34,556 nucleotides of DNA from Fictibacillus sp. FJAT-27399. Lineage in GTDB: Bacteria; Bacillota; Bacilli; Bacillales; Fictibacillaceae. The stretch covers positions 228,953-263,508 of the forward strand of contig NZ_LMVC01000005.1 in NCBI RefSeq assembly GCF_001510655.1, written 5' to 3'. Of the stretch, positions 7,591 through 14,061 are shown piece after piece; position 1 is the first letter of the stretch; the number at the start of each line of letters is the position of its first letter. A program made the position numbers and the translations under genes. The notes beneath the pieces were generated by a model, which was not told where the DNA came from, made no database searches, and saw only the letters and a list, made by a program, of their open reading frames with translations.

Positions 7591-8331
7591 CTACTTAACG
7601 TCTACATACGTGTATTCGATTTTACCATTTCCATCTAATTTAACTCCTTTAGGAACTTTCAGATAGATATAACCCTCTCCAACGAAAAAGTTTTCTCTTT
7701 CATTCATTGGTTTTTTACTAACAAACTGATGAGCCGCAAAACTTTCGTTGTATTTTGCGAGCTTCACTTCAACTGTATCAGGAGGCAAAATATTTAAAGT
7801 ATTAGTATTTAATTCAATACCTGGCATTTCAACTCCATTTGTAAATTCAATCCCGTCTAACATCGCTTTTTCTGAATAAGCGATGGCTTCAATTTTTCCA
7901 TCCTCGCCTGGCTTATTGTCGATCAAAATATCAGGATAATACTCACTTTCTTCTCTTTCTTCATTCATTGTTATAGTAAAATTTTTTCCTTTAAAGGGTA
8001 TTTGCCATTTTTCACTCTTTCCAAGCACCTTATCATCTGGTCTAAAGATATTCTTTTCTAGAACCTGTTTTTTAAATTTTACTTGTTCCTTTGAATATTT
8101 CTCCATATCCTCTTCACTAATACTTTTTCCGATGCTCGGTTTAGAAGGAAAAATACTATAGGACCAGATTGTACCAATTACTAAAATTATGATATAACTG
8201 GAAACCAAAACGGTTGTTTTATTGCCATTAAACGCTGTCTTCCAGCTGTTTAAACGAAAAGCATACATCGTGGTGACGACAATTACAGCCAAGATAAGAA
8301 TAGGTAAGAATATGGTTAGGAAGGTAATCAC
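7591..8331 (-). CDS. Membrane-anchored protein of a YtrA-type ABC operon
   Basis: A 246-aa protein with two N-terminal membrane helices (residues ~3-26 and ~40-58) and a large C-terminal domain, probably outside the cell, rich in charged residues and beta-type sequence. I do not recognise a named family. GTG at 8331 has GGAGG seven bases upstream inside the previous gene; the two genes overlap by GTGA, so translation is coupled. Last gene of the GntR-ATPase-permease operon. It could be an accessory subunit or sensor that stabilises the transporter or binds its substrate; this is inference from position only. Confidence 0.8.
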   Translation of the reverse strand: MITFLTIFLPILILAVIVVTTMYAFRLNSWKTAFNGNKTTVLVSSYIIILVIGTIWSYSIFPSKPSIGKSISEEDMEKYSKEQVKFKKQVLEKNIFRPDDKVLGKSEKWQIPFKGKNFTITMNEEREESEYYPDILIDNKPGEDGKIEAIAYSEKAMLDGIEFTNGVEMPGIELNTNTLNILPPDTVEVKLAKYNESFAAHQFVSKKPMNERENFFVGEGYIYLKVPKGVKLDGNGKIEYTYVDVK

Positions 8332-9074
8332 GCCCTTACCTCCAATCGATTGGACAGAAATATGGCAGCCGTGAAGAAAAGGAAGGAAACAACCAGTGCT
8401 TTAATAACGAACAATAAAAAGGATGTTTCTAATCCAAAGAATGTCCCGATTGCTGGGAGGATTTCAGGTGACGAGTTCACGGTACCATCCAGAACTAATG
8501 TTCCGATCACTACTGCTGGTAGAATAAACACAAAAGGCTTCTTAAATTGTACAAGCATGCCAACAAAATAACCTACACTTGTAAAAAGAAAGAGATAAAG
8601 AATTGATGCTCCAAATCCAGTGACCAGCTGCAGGAAGGTTAGAGAATCACCTAAGATTGTTTTTGGATTTGAAAGGTTCACCACAATTACGTGCAGCAAA
8701 TGACTCGCAAGAAAGACTGTAATGGCACCGAATGCACTAGCTGAGAACAAAAATAATATATTTGCTAGATTACTTGTTTTACGGGTTGCCACAAATGAAA
8801 AATCATCATAGCGATAAGCTTTTGTAGTGATGATAGTAGAAATAATAAACGCCCAGCCCATCATAAAGCCAAGCAGAAGGTTGCCATCAAAATAAGTAAC
8901 CCTATAGTCGAAATTACCTGAACTTCCCCCTCTTGATCCCGTTCCTTGCAGAGAAAAAAGTATTGAAATAACCTGAATCGCAATTAAAGAAGTGAACACT
9001 CCTCCAAACGACTTCAGTTTATAGCGATACTGTTTCTTTACCACATTCCACGTGGTAACCTCAGTTAAAGACAC
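8328..9074 (-). CDS. ABC transporter permease, six-helix membrane protein
   Basis: About 248 aa with roughly six hydrophobic segments: SLIAIQVISILFSL, LLGFMMGWAFIISTIIT, ILFLFSASAFGAITVFLAS, LVTGFGASILYLFLFTSVGY, FVFILPAVVIGTLVL, FLLFVIKALVVSFLFFTAAI. It has the look of the ABC-2 type permeases coded beside YtrA regulators. The frame is open to a TTG at 9080, but that codon touches the GGGGG site; GTG at 9074, eight bases from GGGGG, is the better start. It overlaps the ATPase gene by 14 bases. Substrate unknown; YtrA-linked systems in Bacillus respond to cell-wall antibiotics. Confidence 0.82.
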   Translation of the reverse strand: MSLTEVTTWNVVKKQYRYKLKSFGGVFTSLIAIQVISILFSLQGTGSRGGSSGNFDYRVTYFDGNLLLGFMMGWAFIISTIITTKAYRYDDFSFVATRKTSNLANILFLFSASAFGAITVFLASHLLHVIVVNLSNPKTILGDSLTFLQLVTGFGASILYLFLFTSVGYFVGMLVQFKKPFVFILPAVVIGTLVLDGTVNSSPEILPAIGTFFGLETSFLLFVIKALVVSFLFFTAAIFLSNRLEVRA

Positions 9075-9957
9075 TATCAATTCCCCCTTTTGACTTGCTC
9101 GTCAAGTACACGCAAAGATCATCAATCGCAACGGGCGAAGCCTCAACACCTAGCCCCATCGCACGTTCTAGCAGTGGTGACGAATTCTCTTTCTTCATAA
9201 CAGCATAGGTACCATCCACCCCTATACTTTTTTTATGAATAAGATCCTTATCCTCAATCAGCTGATTCATCACATCTGTTTTTCCAGTCAAACCAACAGC
9301 GTATTCTCTCAGTTCTTCAACTGGCAGATGAAGGCACTTTTTTCCTTCACTTATCAGCAGGATATCCTCCAGCAGATCTTCAATCTCAGATACGAGATGG
9401 CTTGAGAGAATGATCGTTCTTGGATGATTTAGATAATCCTTCAACAGAGCACGGTAGAAATCTTTTCTTACGGCTGCATCCATTCCCGAGGTCGGTTCAT
9501 CAAAAATCGTCAGAGGGCAACGCGAGGCGAGGCCGATAATCATATTAAATGTAGATTTCATCCCTTTTGAGAGCTTGGAATGGTTTTGTTTAGGGTGGAA
9601 TGAGAAGTATTCAAACAAACGCATGGCCAGTTCGTGGTCCCAATTGGCATAAAAACGTTGGGCTGCATGCAGCAGATCTTCTAGTGTAAAAACCGGTGAA
9701 AAGCTCATTTCATGATCGATGAAAATCGTGTTTGCTGAAACCTGTAAATTATTAAATGGCCGTTGTGAAAACACCTGGATCTCACCTGAGGTTTCTCGAA
9801 CATACCCAGCCATCATTTTTAGCAGTGTCGTTTTCCCTGCCCCGTTCCTGCCAATCAACCCTGTAATTTTATTTTCAGCAAGTTTAAAAGACAGGTTATG
9901 TAATGCGATTGTTTTTCCGTACATTTTCAATATCCCATTAAACTCCACTATCTTCAT
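9061..9957 (-). CDS. ABC transporter ATP-binding protein (YtrB-like)
   Basis: A 298-aa ABC ATPase. Walker A GRNGAGKT at residues ~36-43, Q-loop region replaced by FIDHEMSFSPVF, a divergent signature LSKGM in place of LSGGQ, Walker B LTIFDEPTSGMD, and H-loop ILSSHLVSEIEDL. The C-terminal ~80 residues extend beyond the nucleotide domain. The weak signature and missing Q-loop glutamine are common in this YtrB/EcsA-like group. ATG at 9957 overlaps the GntR stop (TGATG); AAAGGGGG lies upstream. It would power export through the following membrane proteins. Confidence 0.92.
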   Translation of the reverse strand: MKIVEFNGILKMYGKTIALHNLSFKLAENKITGLIGRNGAGKTTLLKMMAGYVRETSGEIQVFSQRPFNNLQVSANTIFIDHEMSFSPVFTLEDLLHAAQRFYANWDHELAMRLFEYFSFHPKQNHSKLSKGMKSTFNMIIGLASRCPLTIFDEPTSGMDAAVRKDFYRALLKDYLNHPRTIILSSHLVSEIEDLLEDILLISEGKKCLHLPVEELREYAVGLTGKTDVMNQLIEDKDLIHKKSIGVDGTYAVMKKENSSPLLERAMGLGVEASPVAIDDLCVYLTSKSKGGIDSVFN

Positions 9958-10340
9958 CACTTATCCCCCTTTAACTTGCCGTGCATTTCCCTGATCATGC
10001 TCACTAATTCTTCCTCATCCACATTGAGCTGTACCGCCTCTGTGGCTAAATCCATCACCATCGATTTCAGCTTTTCATTCTTTCTTTTTTTTAGAATGGT
10101 ATCTCTGGCATCTGTTGAAACAAACATCCCCAACCCCCGCTTTTTGTATAAAACACTTTGATCAGCCAAAATGTTCAAACCCTTGGCTGCTGTTGCCGGA
10201 TTGATATTAAACATTTCTGCCAATTGATACTGCGAGTAAATCTTTTCATTGGATTGAATGGTGCCGTTCAGTATTTCGGTTTCCAGCCATTCTGCGATCT
10301 GAATATAGATCGGTGTCATACTGTTAGAATTTAAAATCAA
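9957..10340 (-). CDS. GntR family regulator, YtrA subfamily
   Basis: A 127-aa repressor. Residues ~8-75 are the GntR winged helix: PIYIQIAEWLETEILNGTIQ, then KIYSQYQLAEMFNINPATAA with the recognition helix NPATAAKGLNILADQ, then the wing LYKKRGLGMFVS. A short C-terminal helix replaces the usual ligand domain, which defines the YtrA subfamily controlling ABC transporter operons. Start TTG at 10340 with GGAGG nine bases upstream gives the family's normal N-terminus. First gene of the four-gene operon; the palindromes at 10368-10408 overlap its promoter, so it almost certainly represses itself and the transporter. Confidence 0.93.
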   Translation of the reverse strand: MILNSNSMTPIYIQIAEWLETEILNGTIQSNEKIYSQYQLAEMFNINPATAAKGLNILADQSVLYKKRGLGMFVSTDARDTILKKRKNEKLKSMVMDLATEAVQLNVDEEELVSMIREMHGKLKGDK

Positions 10341-10367
10341 GCGTACCTACCTCCACCATGCAACCTT

Positions 10368-10413
10368 AGTGCATTACTCCTGTAATGTACTATGAATTAC
10401 CAATTCATGTCAA
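10368..10413 (-). promoter_or_regulatory. YtrA-operon promoter with two palindromic operator candidates
   Basis: Minus strand: perfect TTGACA (10408-10413), 18-base spacer, TACATT (10384-10389). A 24-bp dyad, AGTGCATTAC-TCCT-GTAATGTACT in halves matching 9 of 10, spans 10368-10391 over the -10. A second perfect dyad ATGAATT-ACC-AATTCAT spans 10392-10408 in the spacer. Dyads of AGT...ACT type over the -10 suit the YtrA subfamily. Confidence 0.75.
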
Positions 10414-10460
10414 CCTGATTTTTCCATAATTGGTTATTGTTATTGTCCAACCTTTCTTTT

Positions 10461-10513
10461 TAAAAGGCTGTTTCCGTAATCTTTATCCCAAAGCAACAAC
10501 CTATTTAAAAAAG
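10461..10513 (+). repeat. Remnant of repeat family B
   Basis: Reads AAAAGGCTGTTTCCGTAATC, then CCCAAAGCAACAACCTATTT, ending in AAAAAAGG. These are the left and right ends of the family B element at 4509-4733 joined with the whole core missing. It lies between the divergent YtrA operon promoter and the thioesterase gene. Confidence 0.65.
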
Positions 10514-10580
10514 GTAAACAAGGAATTTACCCTCTTCTTGTGGAAAGTACTGATGAATAGACAGAAACGGAGTGAGTGTC

Positions 10581-11075
10581 ATGTCAGAACAAAAAGCCGT
10601 TCAGGACGTGTATCCTGACGATTATTCGTGGTGTTATGGATGTGGAAAGCTGAATAAGGATGGGCACCATTTTAAGACAAAATGGCATGGAGATCAGACA
10701 GAAACAATCTACACGCCAGAACCGGAGCATACGGCAGTACCGGGATTTGTATACGGCGGAGTAATCGCTTCCCTGATTGATTGTCATGGAACGGGATCTG
10801 CAGCCCTCGCCCTGCATCGAAAAAATGGCCATGAACCCGGTGATGGCACAGAGCCGCCGCGATTTGTGACCGCCTCCCTGAAGGTTGATTTTATGAAGCC
10901 TACCCCGCACGGCACAGCATTAAAAGCCATTGGAACAATAGAAGAGGTTCATCCGAAGAAATGGAAAGTACATACGGAAGTCTTTGCTGGTAACACCCTT
11001 TGTGTCAAAGGCGAAGTGACAGCGGTTGTTATGCCTGACTCTTTCCTGCAAAGTACAAAAAACACCAATCCTTAA
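10581..11075 (+). CDS. PaaI-like hotdog-fold thioesterase
   Basis: A 164-aa protein of the PaaI thioesterase group, which hydrolyses acyl-CoA or related thioesters. Visible: WCYGCGKLNKDGHHFKTKWH with two cysteines and a histidine in the N-terminal lead, then HTAVPGFVYGGVIASLIDCH, the hotdog core helix with the usual G-G and a catalytic-position Asp, then RFVTASLKVDFMKPTP and the strand KWKVHTEVFAGNTLCVKGEVTAV. GTG at 10572 is in frame but ATG at 10581 is spaced correctly from CGGAG. Single gene; its stop codon lies in the loop of its own terminator. Confidence 0.9.
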   Translation: MSEQKAVQDVYPDDYSWCYGCGKLNKDGHHFKTKWHGDQTETIYTPEPEHTAVPGFVYGGVIASLIDCHGTGSAALALHRKNGHEPGDGTEPPRFVTASLKVDFMKPTPHGTALKAIGTIEEVHPKKWKVHTEVFAGNTLCVKGEVTAVVMPDSFLQSTKNTNP

Positions 11076-11090
11076 AAGATTGGTGTTTCT
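11060..11090. terminator. Terminator overlapping the thioesterase stop codon
   Basis: Perfect 11-bp stem AAACACCAATC / GATTGGTGTTT with the TAA stop (11073-11075) in the loop, followed by TCTCTTTT. The minus-strand gene ending at 11094 converges on it, with an A-rich lead giving T residues on that strand. Confidence 0.85.
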
Positions 11091-11093
11091 CTT

Positions 11094-11390
11094 TTATCTG
11101 ATTGTGACATTCGCCACAATGCCTTCCTCATCATCCAGGACCAATTCCAGGCCTGCTGAAATGGAATTAATATTCATATGATTATCCAAATAGAAGCGTA
11201 TGGCTTCAATCAGATTGGCTTCGATCAATACTTGTTTTCTGCCGCCAACATGCACTTCTGCAGAGAATCCGTAATCGTCATCATACAACAGTTCGACTTG
11301 AACATCTTCAGCCTCTACTTCTTTTTTATGAGCATGGAACAAACAAAGCGCATTAACGATGTCCTGCTCGTACAGCATTATCTGTTCCAT
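11094..11390 (-). CDS. YxcD-like (DUF2653) family protein
   Basis: A 98-aa acidic protein resembling the small Bacillus YxcD / DUF2653 family: EQDIVNALCLFHAHKKEVEA, VQVELLYDDDYGFSAEVHVG, ANLIEAIRFYLDNHMNINSIS, then a C-terminal beta strand DDEEGIVANVTIR. No catalytic motif or membrane segment is visible; function unknown. ATG at 11390 uses AAAGGATG inside the end of the preceding gene, and the two genes overlap by 13 bases, so they are translationally coupled. The family assignment is from memory of the sequence pattern. Confidence 0.8.
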   Translation of the reverse strand: MEQIMLYEQDIVNALCLFHAHKKEVEAEDVQVELLYDDDYGFSAEVHVGGRKQVLIEANLIEAIRFYLDNHMNINSISAGLELVLDDEEGIVANVTIR

Positions 11391-11818
11391 CGGTCATCCT
11401 TTGGTTTGCGGCTGTTTCTTAAGTTCGCAAAGATTCTCGAAATGAGGGAAATGATGATAAGAACAGCGATAATGTTAATCATTAACCCAAGGAATGAACC
11501 AAAAGCGCCAAGGTTTCCTAACAGTCCACCGAAAAGCATGCCAGCGATACCGCCATAGATCAGACCTTTCATGAATCCGCCCTTTTTAGCTTTCGCAGAA
11601 TAGCTATTATTTTTGTTGAAAAAGCTTTTTTGCTTGTTTTGGCTCTTATTTTGAAAAAATGAGTTGTTGCTGCTTTTACCACCAGAGTTAAAGGATTTTA
11701 CCCCCGAACGATAGCCTTTCGCACTTACCGTTTGTGACTGATCATGGAAAACAATATCTTTCACAGGCATCAATACAAACGTCATAACCAAGGTAGCCGC
11801 AATAATCTTCTTTAACAT
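11378..11818 (-). CDS. Small secreted or membrane protein with N-terminal signal
   Basis: A 146-aa protein. Residues 1-~20 (MLKKIIAATLVMTFVLMPVK) form a signal peptide or first membrane helix. Residues ~35-82 are low complexity, rich in Ser, Asn, Lys, Gly and Phe (NSGGKSSNNSFFQNKSQNKQ). Residues ~85-130 hold a glycine-rich hydrophobic region (GLIYGGIAGMLFGGLLGNLG) and a strongly hydrophobic helix (IIAVLIIISLISRIF), ending in a basic tail. The organisation recalls the N-terminal part of Bacillus Tim44-like proteins, but the Tim44 domain is absent. ATG at 11818 has AAGGA upstream. Coded just before the YxcD-like gene; function unknown. Confidence 0.8.
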   Translation of the reverse strand: MLKKIIAATLVMTFVLMPVKDIVFHDQSQTVSAKGYRSGVKSFNSGGKSSNNSFFQNKSQNKQKSFFNKNNSYSAKAKKGGFMKGLIYGGIAGMLFGGLLGNLGAFGSFLGLMINIIAVLIIISLISRIFANLRNSRKPKDDRWNR

Positions 11819-11979
11819 TCTCTATTCCTTCTTCCATTTAGTAATCTTAGATCTCAACTCTTACATATACGAAAAGGATAACAAAAAGTTTCATATAAAA
11901 CCAAAATTTTAAAGAAATATTTCAAATACAAACTCCAAAATGTTAAAATAAGGAAAAAAATACACCAGGGGGATGTAAG

Positions 11980-12357
11980 ATGTTCGACGATCCAGCAGGG
12001 GATTTTATGTTTCAGTTCGGTCCCATTTTTATTGGAATTGTTTTTGTTATTGTTATTTCTGTTATTATAATAGGCATAGTCAGCAGCCTTTCACAATGGA
12101 ATAAAAACAACAATTCACCCAAATTATCGGTAAAGGCTAAAGTCGTAACTAAACGAACCTCTATACGCGGCGGTGGGGAAACCTCTGCTCATAACGATTA
12201 CTATGTAACGTTCCAGGTTGAAAGCGGAGACCGGATGGAACTTGAGGTTAAAGGTGACAAATTTGGCATGCTGGTTGAAGGCGATACAGGCGAACTGAGC
12301 TTTCAGGGTTCAAGATATCTAGGTTTCAGCCGGGATGTTCAAACCGAAATTCATTAA
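11980..12357 (+). CDS. DUF2500 family membrane protein
   Basis: A 125-aa protein with one strong membrane helix at residues ~13-37 (IFIGIVFVIVISVIIIGIVS) and a C-terminal beta domain: KLSVKAKVVTKRTSIRGGGE, NDYYVTFQVESGDRMELEVKG, GMLVEGDTGELSFQGSRYLGF. This is the DUF2500 layout (single TM anchor plus a small OB- or barrel-like domain). Function unknown. ATG at 11980 with a GGGGG site. It is followed 27 bases later by the 42-aa gene, so the pair is probably one transcript ended by the hairpin at 12515. Confidence 0.88.
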   Translation: MFDDPAGDFMFQFGPIFIGIVFVIVISVIIIGIVSSLSQWNKNNNSPKLSVKAKVVTKRTSIRGGGETSAHNDYYVTFQVESGDRMELEVKGDKFGMLVEGDTGELSFQGSRYLGFSRDVQTEIH

Positions 12358-12384
12358 CATTTATTCGTATAGGGAGGGTTTACG

Positions 12385-12513
12385 ATGCAAACCTACGCAC
12401 TTATAGGATTTGTCTTCGGACTAATGGGATTTGTTACGGCAATGAATGCAGCTAAAAAAATAAAGCAGCTTGAACAGAAAGTCTCTGATTTAGAAAAACA
12501 AATCAAAAAGTAA
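12385..12513 (+). CDS. 42-aa membrane/coiled-coil small protein
   Basis: A short gene from ATG at 12385 to TAA at 12511-12513 behind a strong AGGGAGGG site eight bases upstream. The peptide has an N-terminal membrane helix (YALIGFVFGLMGFVTAMNAA) and a C-terminal heptad-like basic coiled coil (IKQLEQKVSDLEKQIKK). It follows the DUF2500 gene by 27 bases and a good terminator comes directly after it, so it looks like a real second gene of that operon. Small TM-plus-coiled-coil proteins of this kind are frequent in Bacillus; the function is unknown. Confidence 0.8.
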   Translation: MQTYALIGFVFGLMGFVTAMNAAKKIKQLEQKVSDLEKQIKK

Positions 12514-12514
12514 T

Positions 12515-12548
12515 AAAGAGCTTGGATTCCTCCAGGCTCTTTTCTTTT
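12515..12548 (+). terminator. Terminator of the DUF2500 operon
   Basis: Twelve-bp stem AAAGAGCTTGGA / TCCAGGCTCTTT with one T-G pair and a TTCC loop, followed by TTTTCTTTT. The AraC gene on the other strand ends at 12552 and may share it. Confidence 0.88.
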
Positions 12549-12551
12549 GTA

Positions 12552-13376
12552 TTAAAGCGACTTTCGATAGTGCGATACAGAACAGCCATATCTCTTTTTA
12601 AACGATCGTTCAAATGCCGTTAAGCTGCCGAACCCCACGGCAAATCCAATCGTTGTAATATCCAGCGCAGTTGTACGCAAAAGATCTATAGCCCTTTCCA
12701 GCCTGACTTTTGTAACATACTGGCCGGGGGTGCAGCCTGCAGCCTCTTTAAACGTTCGTATAAAATGATTCTTGCTCAGCCTGGATGCTTTGGCCAATTC
12801 CTCCAGTGACAGTTCACTGGCATAGTGTTCATGGATAAAGGAGAGGACGGTTTTTATCAACGGATGATCATTCAGCGTAATTTCTTTTCGCCACTTTTCG
12901 CTATGCGACCCTTCCTGTATGGAAAGCAAGGTATCTGCCAGCGCCCACTCCAATTCTTCCAACTTGCCAGAAGCGACTTCATTTAATAGATTGGTCTGGA
13001 TGATGTCGTTCGCGATCTTCACAAGCTTTTCCGATGAGTTTTCCCCATATGTTCGAAATGCCGTATCGATATGACATACATGAAGACGGGCCGATGCCAC
13101 CTGATCGACGAATTCTTTTTGCAGATTAATCAGCAACAGTTTGCTTTCGCTTTCACCTGTATAATGAAAATGAGCTTCTCCTGGTGAAGTAATCACTCTC
13201 AACGCTTTATTCATTGAACGTGTTTGCTTTTCAATTTCAATACAAGGGATTCCCGAAATCGGAATCGTAATCTGATAATCTCCGCCATGATCGTGCTTTA
13301 CAGGGTCTGAAGAAAAAGGGGGCAAATGAGTCATCATTAATTTGCTGTTGGCCAGCTTTAAGTTCAGGACTCTCAT
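12552..13376 (-). CDS. AraC family transcriptional regulator
   Basis: A 274-aa regulator. The N-terminal ~170 residues form a cupin-like ligand domain (HLPPFSSDPVKHDHGGDYQI, ISGIPCIEIEKQTRSMNKAL, SPGEAHFHYTGESESKLLLI). The C-terminal ~100 residues carry two HTH motifs: HYASELSLEELAKASRLSKN followed by HFIRTFKEAAGCTPGQYVTK, and ITTIGFAVGFGSLTAFERSF ending KKRYGCSVSHYRKSL. The frame is open from 13433, but ATG at 13376 with AAGGAGA is the real start. It is likely an activator. Only about 20 bases upstream lies a truncated oxidoreductase remnant, so its original promoter region may have been replaced. Confidence 0.92.
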   Translation of the reverse strand: MRVLNLKLANSKLMMTHLPPFSSDPVKHDHGGDYQITIPISGIPCIEIEKQTRSMNKALRVITSPGEAHFHYTGESESKLLLINLQKEFVDQVASARLHVCHIDTAFRTYGENSSEKLVKIANDIIQTNLLNEVASGKLEELEWALADTLLSIQEGSHSEKWRKEITLNDHPLIKTVLSFIHEHYASELSLEELAKASRLSKNHFIRTFKEAAGCTPGQYVTKVRLERAIDLLRTTALDITTIGFAVGFGSLTAFERSFKKRYGCSVSHYRKSL

Positions 13377-13397
13377 ATTCCGTCTCCTTATCCCAAG

Positions 13398-13763
13398 ATT
13401 GACTATCCCTCCGATGGCGTTTCTTCTGAACAAAGTTTAGCAGCGGTATTGACCCTCAAGGATGGAACCGTCGTATCCATTGATGCTGTCAGTGACATTG
13501 CCATGGCAGAGCACATTGAATTTACTCTTTACGGCTCAAGAGGCACTCTTTCTCTTGTGAATTGGAGTGAACTCTACTATGGGGCTGACAATGAAGACTT
13601 GAAGAAAATTGACTTGGAAGACAATAACCGTGGAGCAGGTTTGATTGACCAGTTCGTGAAAAAGTTCCAAGGAGAAGAAGCTGACTTAATTACCTTCTCT
13701 GAAGGATTGGAAGTACAAAAAGTTCTTGAACAACTTCTTTCTTCTCAATTACAAACAAAATAA
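13398..13763 (+). pseudogene. Gfo/Idh/MocA oxidoreductase, C-terminal fragment
   Basis: The frame from about 13398 (IDYPSDGVSSEQSLAAVLTL then KDGTVVSIDAVSDIAMAEHI) to TAA at 13761-13763 matches the C-terminal part of a Gfo/Idh/MocA-type NAD(P)-dependent sugar dehydrogenase. It contains the strand EFTLYGSRGTLSLVNWSEL and the C-terminal helix FSEGLEVQKVLEQLL. The entire Rossmann N-terminal domain is missing; upstream the sequence passes at once into the AraC gene on the other strand. It starts with no proper start codon or ribosome binding site. A truncated remnant about a third of the normal ~330 residues long. Confidence 0.75.
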
Positions 13764-13778
13764 GCAAACCAATGGTAA

Positions 13779-13811
13779 GCAGGAGTCGGTAAAAAAGACT
13801 TCTGCTTTTTT
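13779..13811 (+). terminator. Terminator after the oxidoreductase remnant
   Basis: Stem GCAGGAGTC / GACTTCTGC with one G-T pair, loop of nine, followed by TTTTTT. It begins 16 bases after the remnant's stop codon and was presumably the terminator of the intact gene. Confidence 0.85.
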
Positions 13812-13837
13812 GTTCATTTAAGTGGTTGCTGTATAAT
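13810..13837 (+). promoter_or_regulatory. Putative sigma-A promoter
   Basis: TTGTTC (13810-13815), 16-base spacer, perfect TATAAT (13832-13837), immediately after the terminator and before the degraded small gene at 13838. Probably the promoter for that gene and for the gene at 14062. Confidence 0.5.
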
Positions 13838-14025
13838 GGAAGATGTAACATTTTCAATGCCGCTTCGTTGTTGATTATAAAAATAAAAAGACGGCTTTCA
13901 TCATTGTTGATTTCATCGACAGTCCTGGTGAGCCTGAAATAGATATCTACACCAATGCAGACCTGGCCGACCACATTCAAAGCAAGATAAATGCCTTTGC
14001 TGATGAAATTGAAGCTGAGAGTTAA
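13838..14025 (+). pseudogene. Degraded small gene of unknown function
   Basis: From about 13864 to TAA at 14023-14025 the plus strand reads a protein-like stretch (FVVDYKNKKTAFIIVDFIDS, PGEPEIDIYTNADLADHIQS, KINAFADEIEAES) that contains no start codon. Upstream, ATG at 13838 begins MEDVTF in another frame and FNAA appears in the third. Restoring one T in each of two short T runs joins these into a single ~63-aa protein starting MEDVTFFNAAFVVDYKN. I do not recognise the family. The gene is next to the unknown gene at 14062 and may have been cotranscribed with it. Confidence 0.6.
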
Positions 14026-14061
14026 TGTTCTATAAGAATATACAATAGGAGAATCTTTTAA

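Noticed and set aside
13690-13980. 96-codon minus-strand frame
   Set aside because: It is antisense to the oxidoreductase remnant, terminator and degraded small gene, all of which are better supported on the plus strand.
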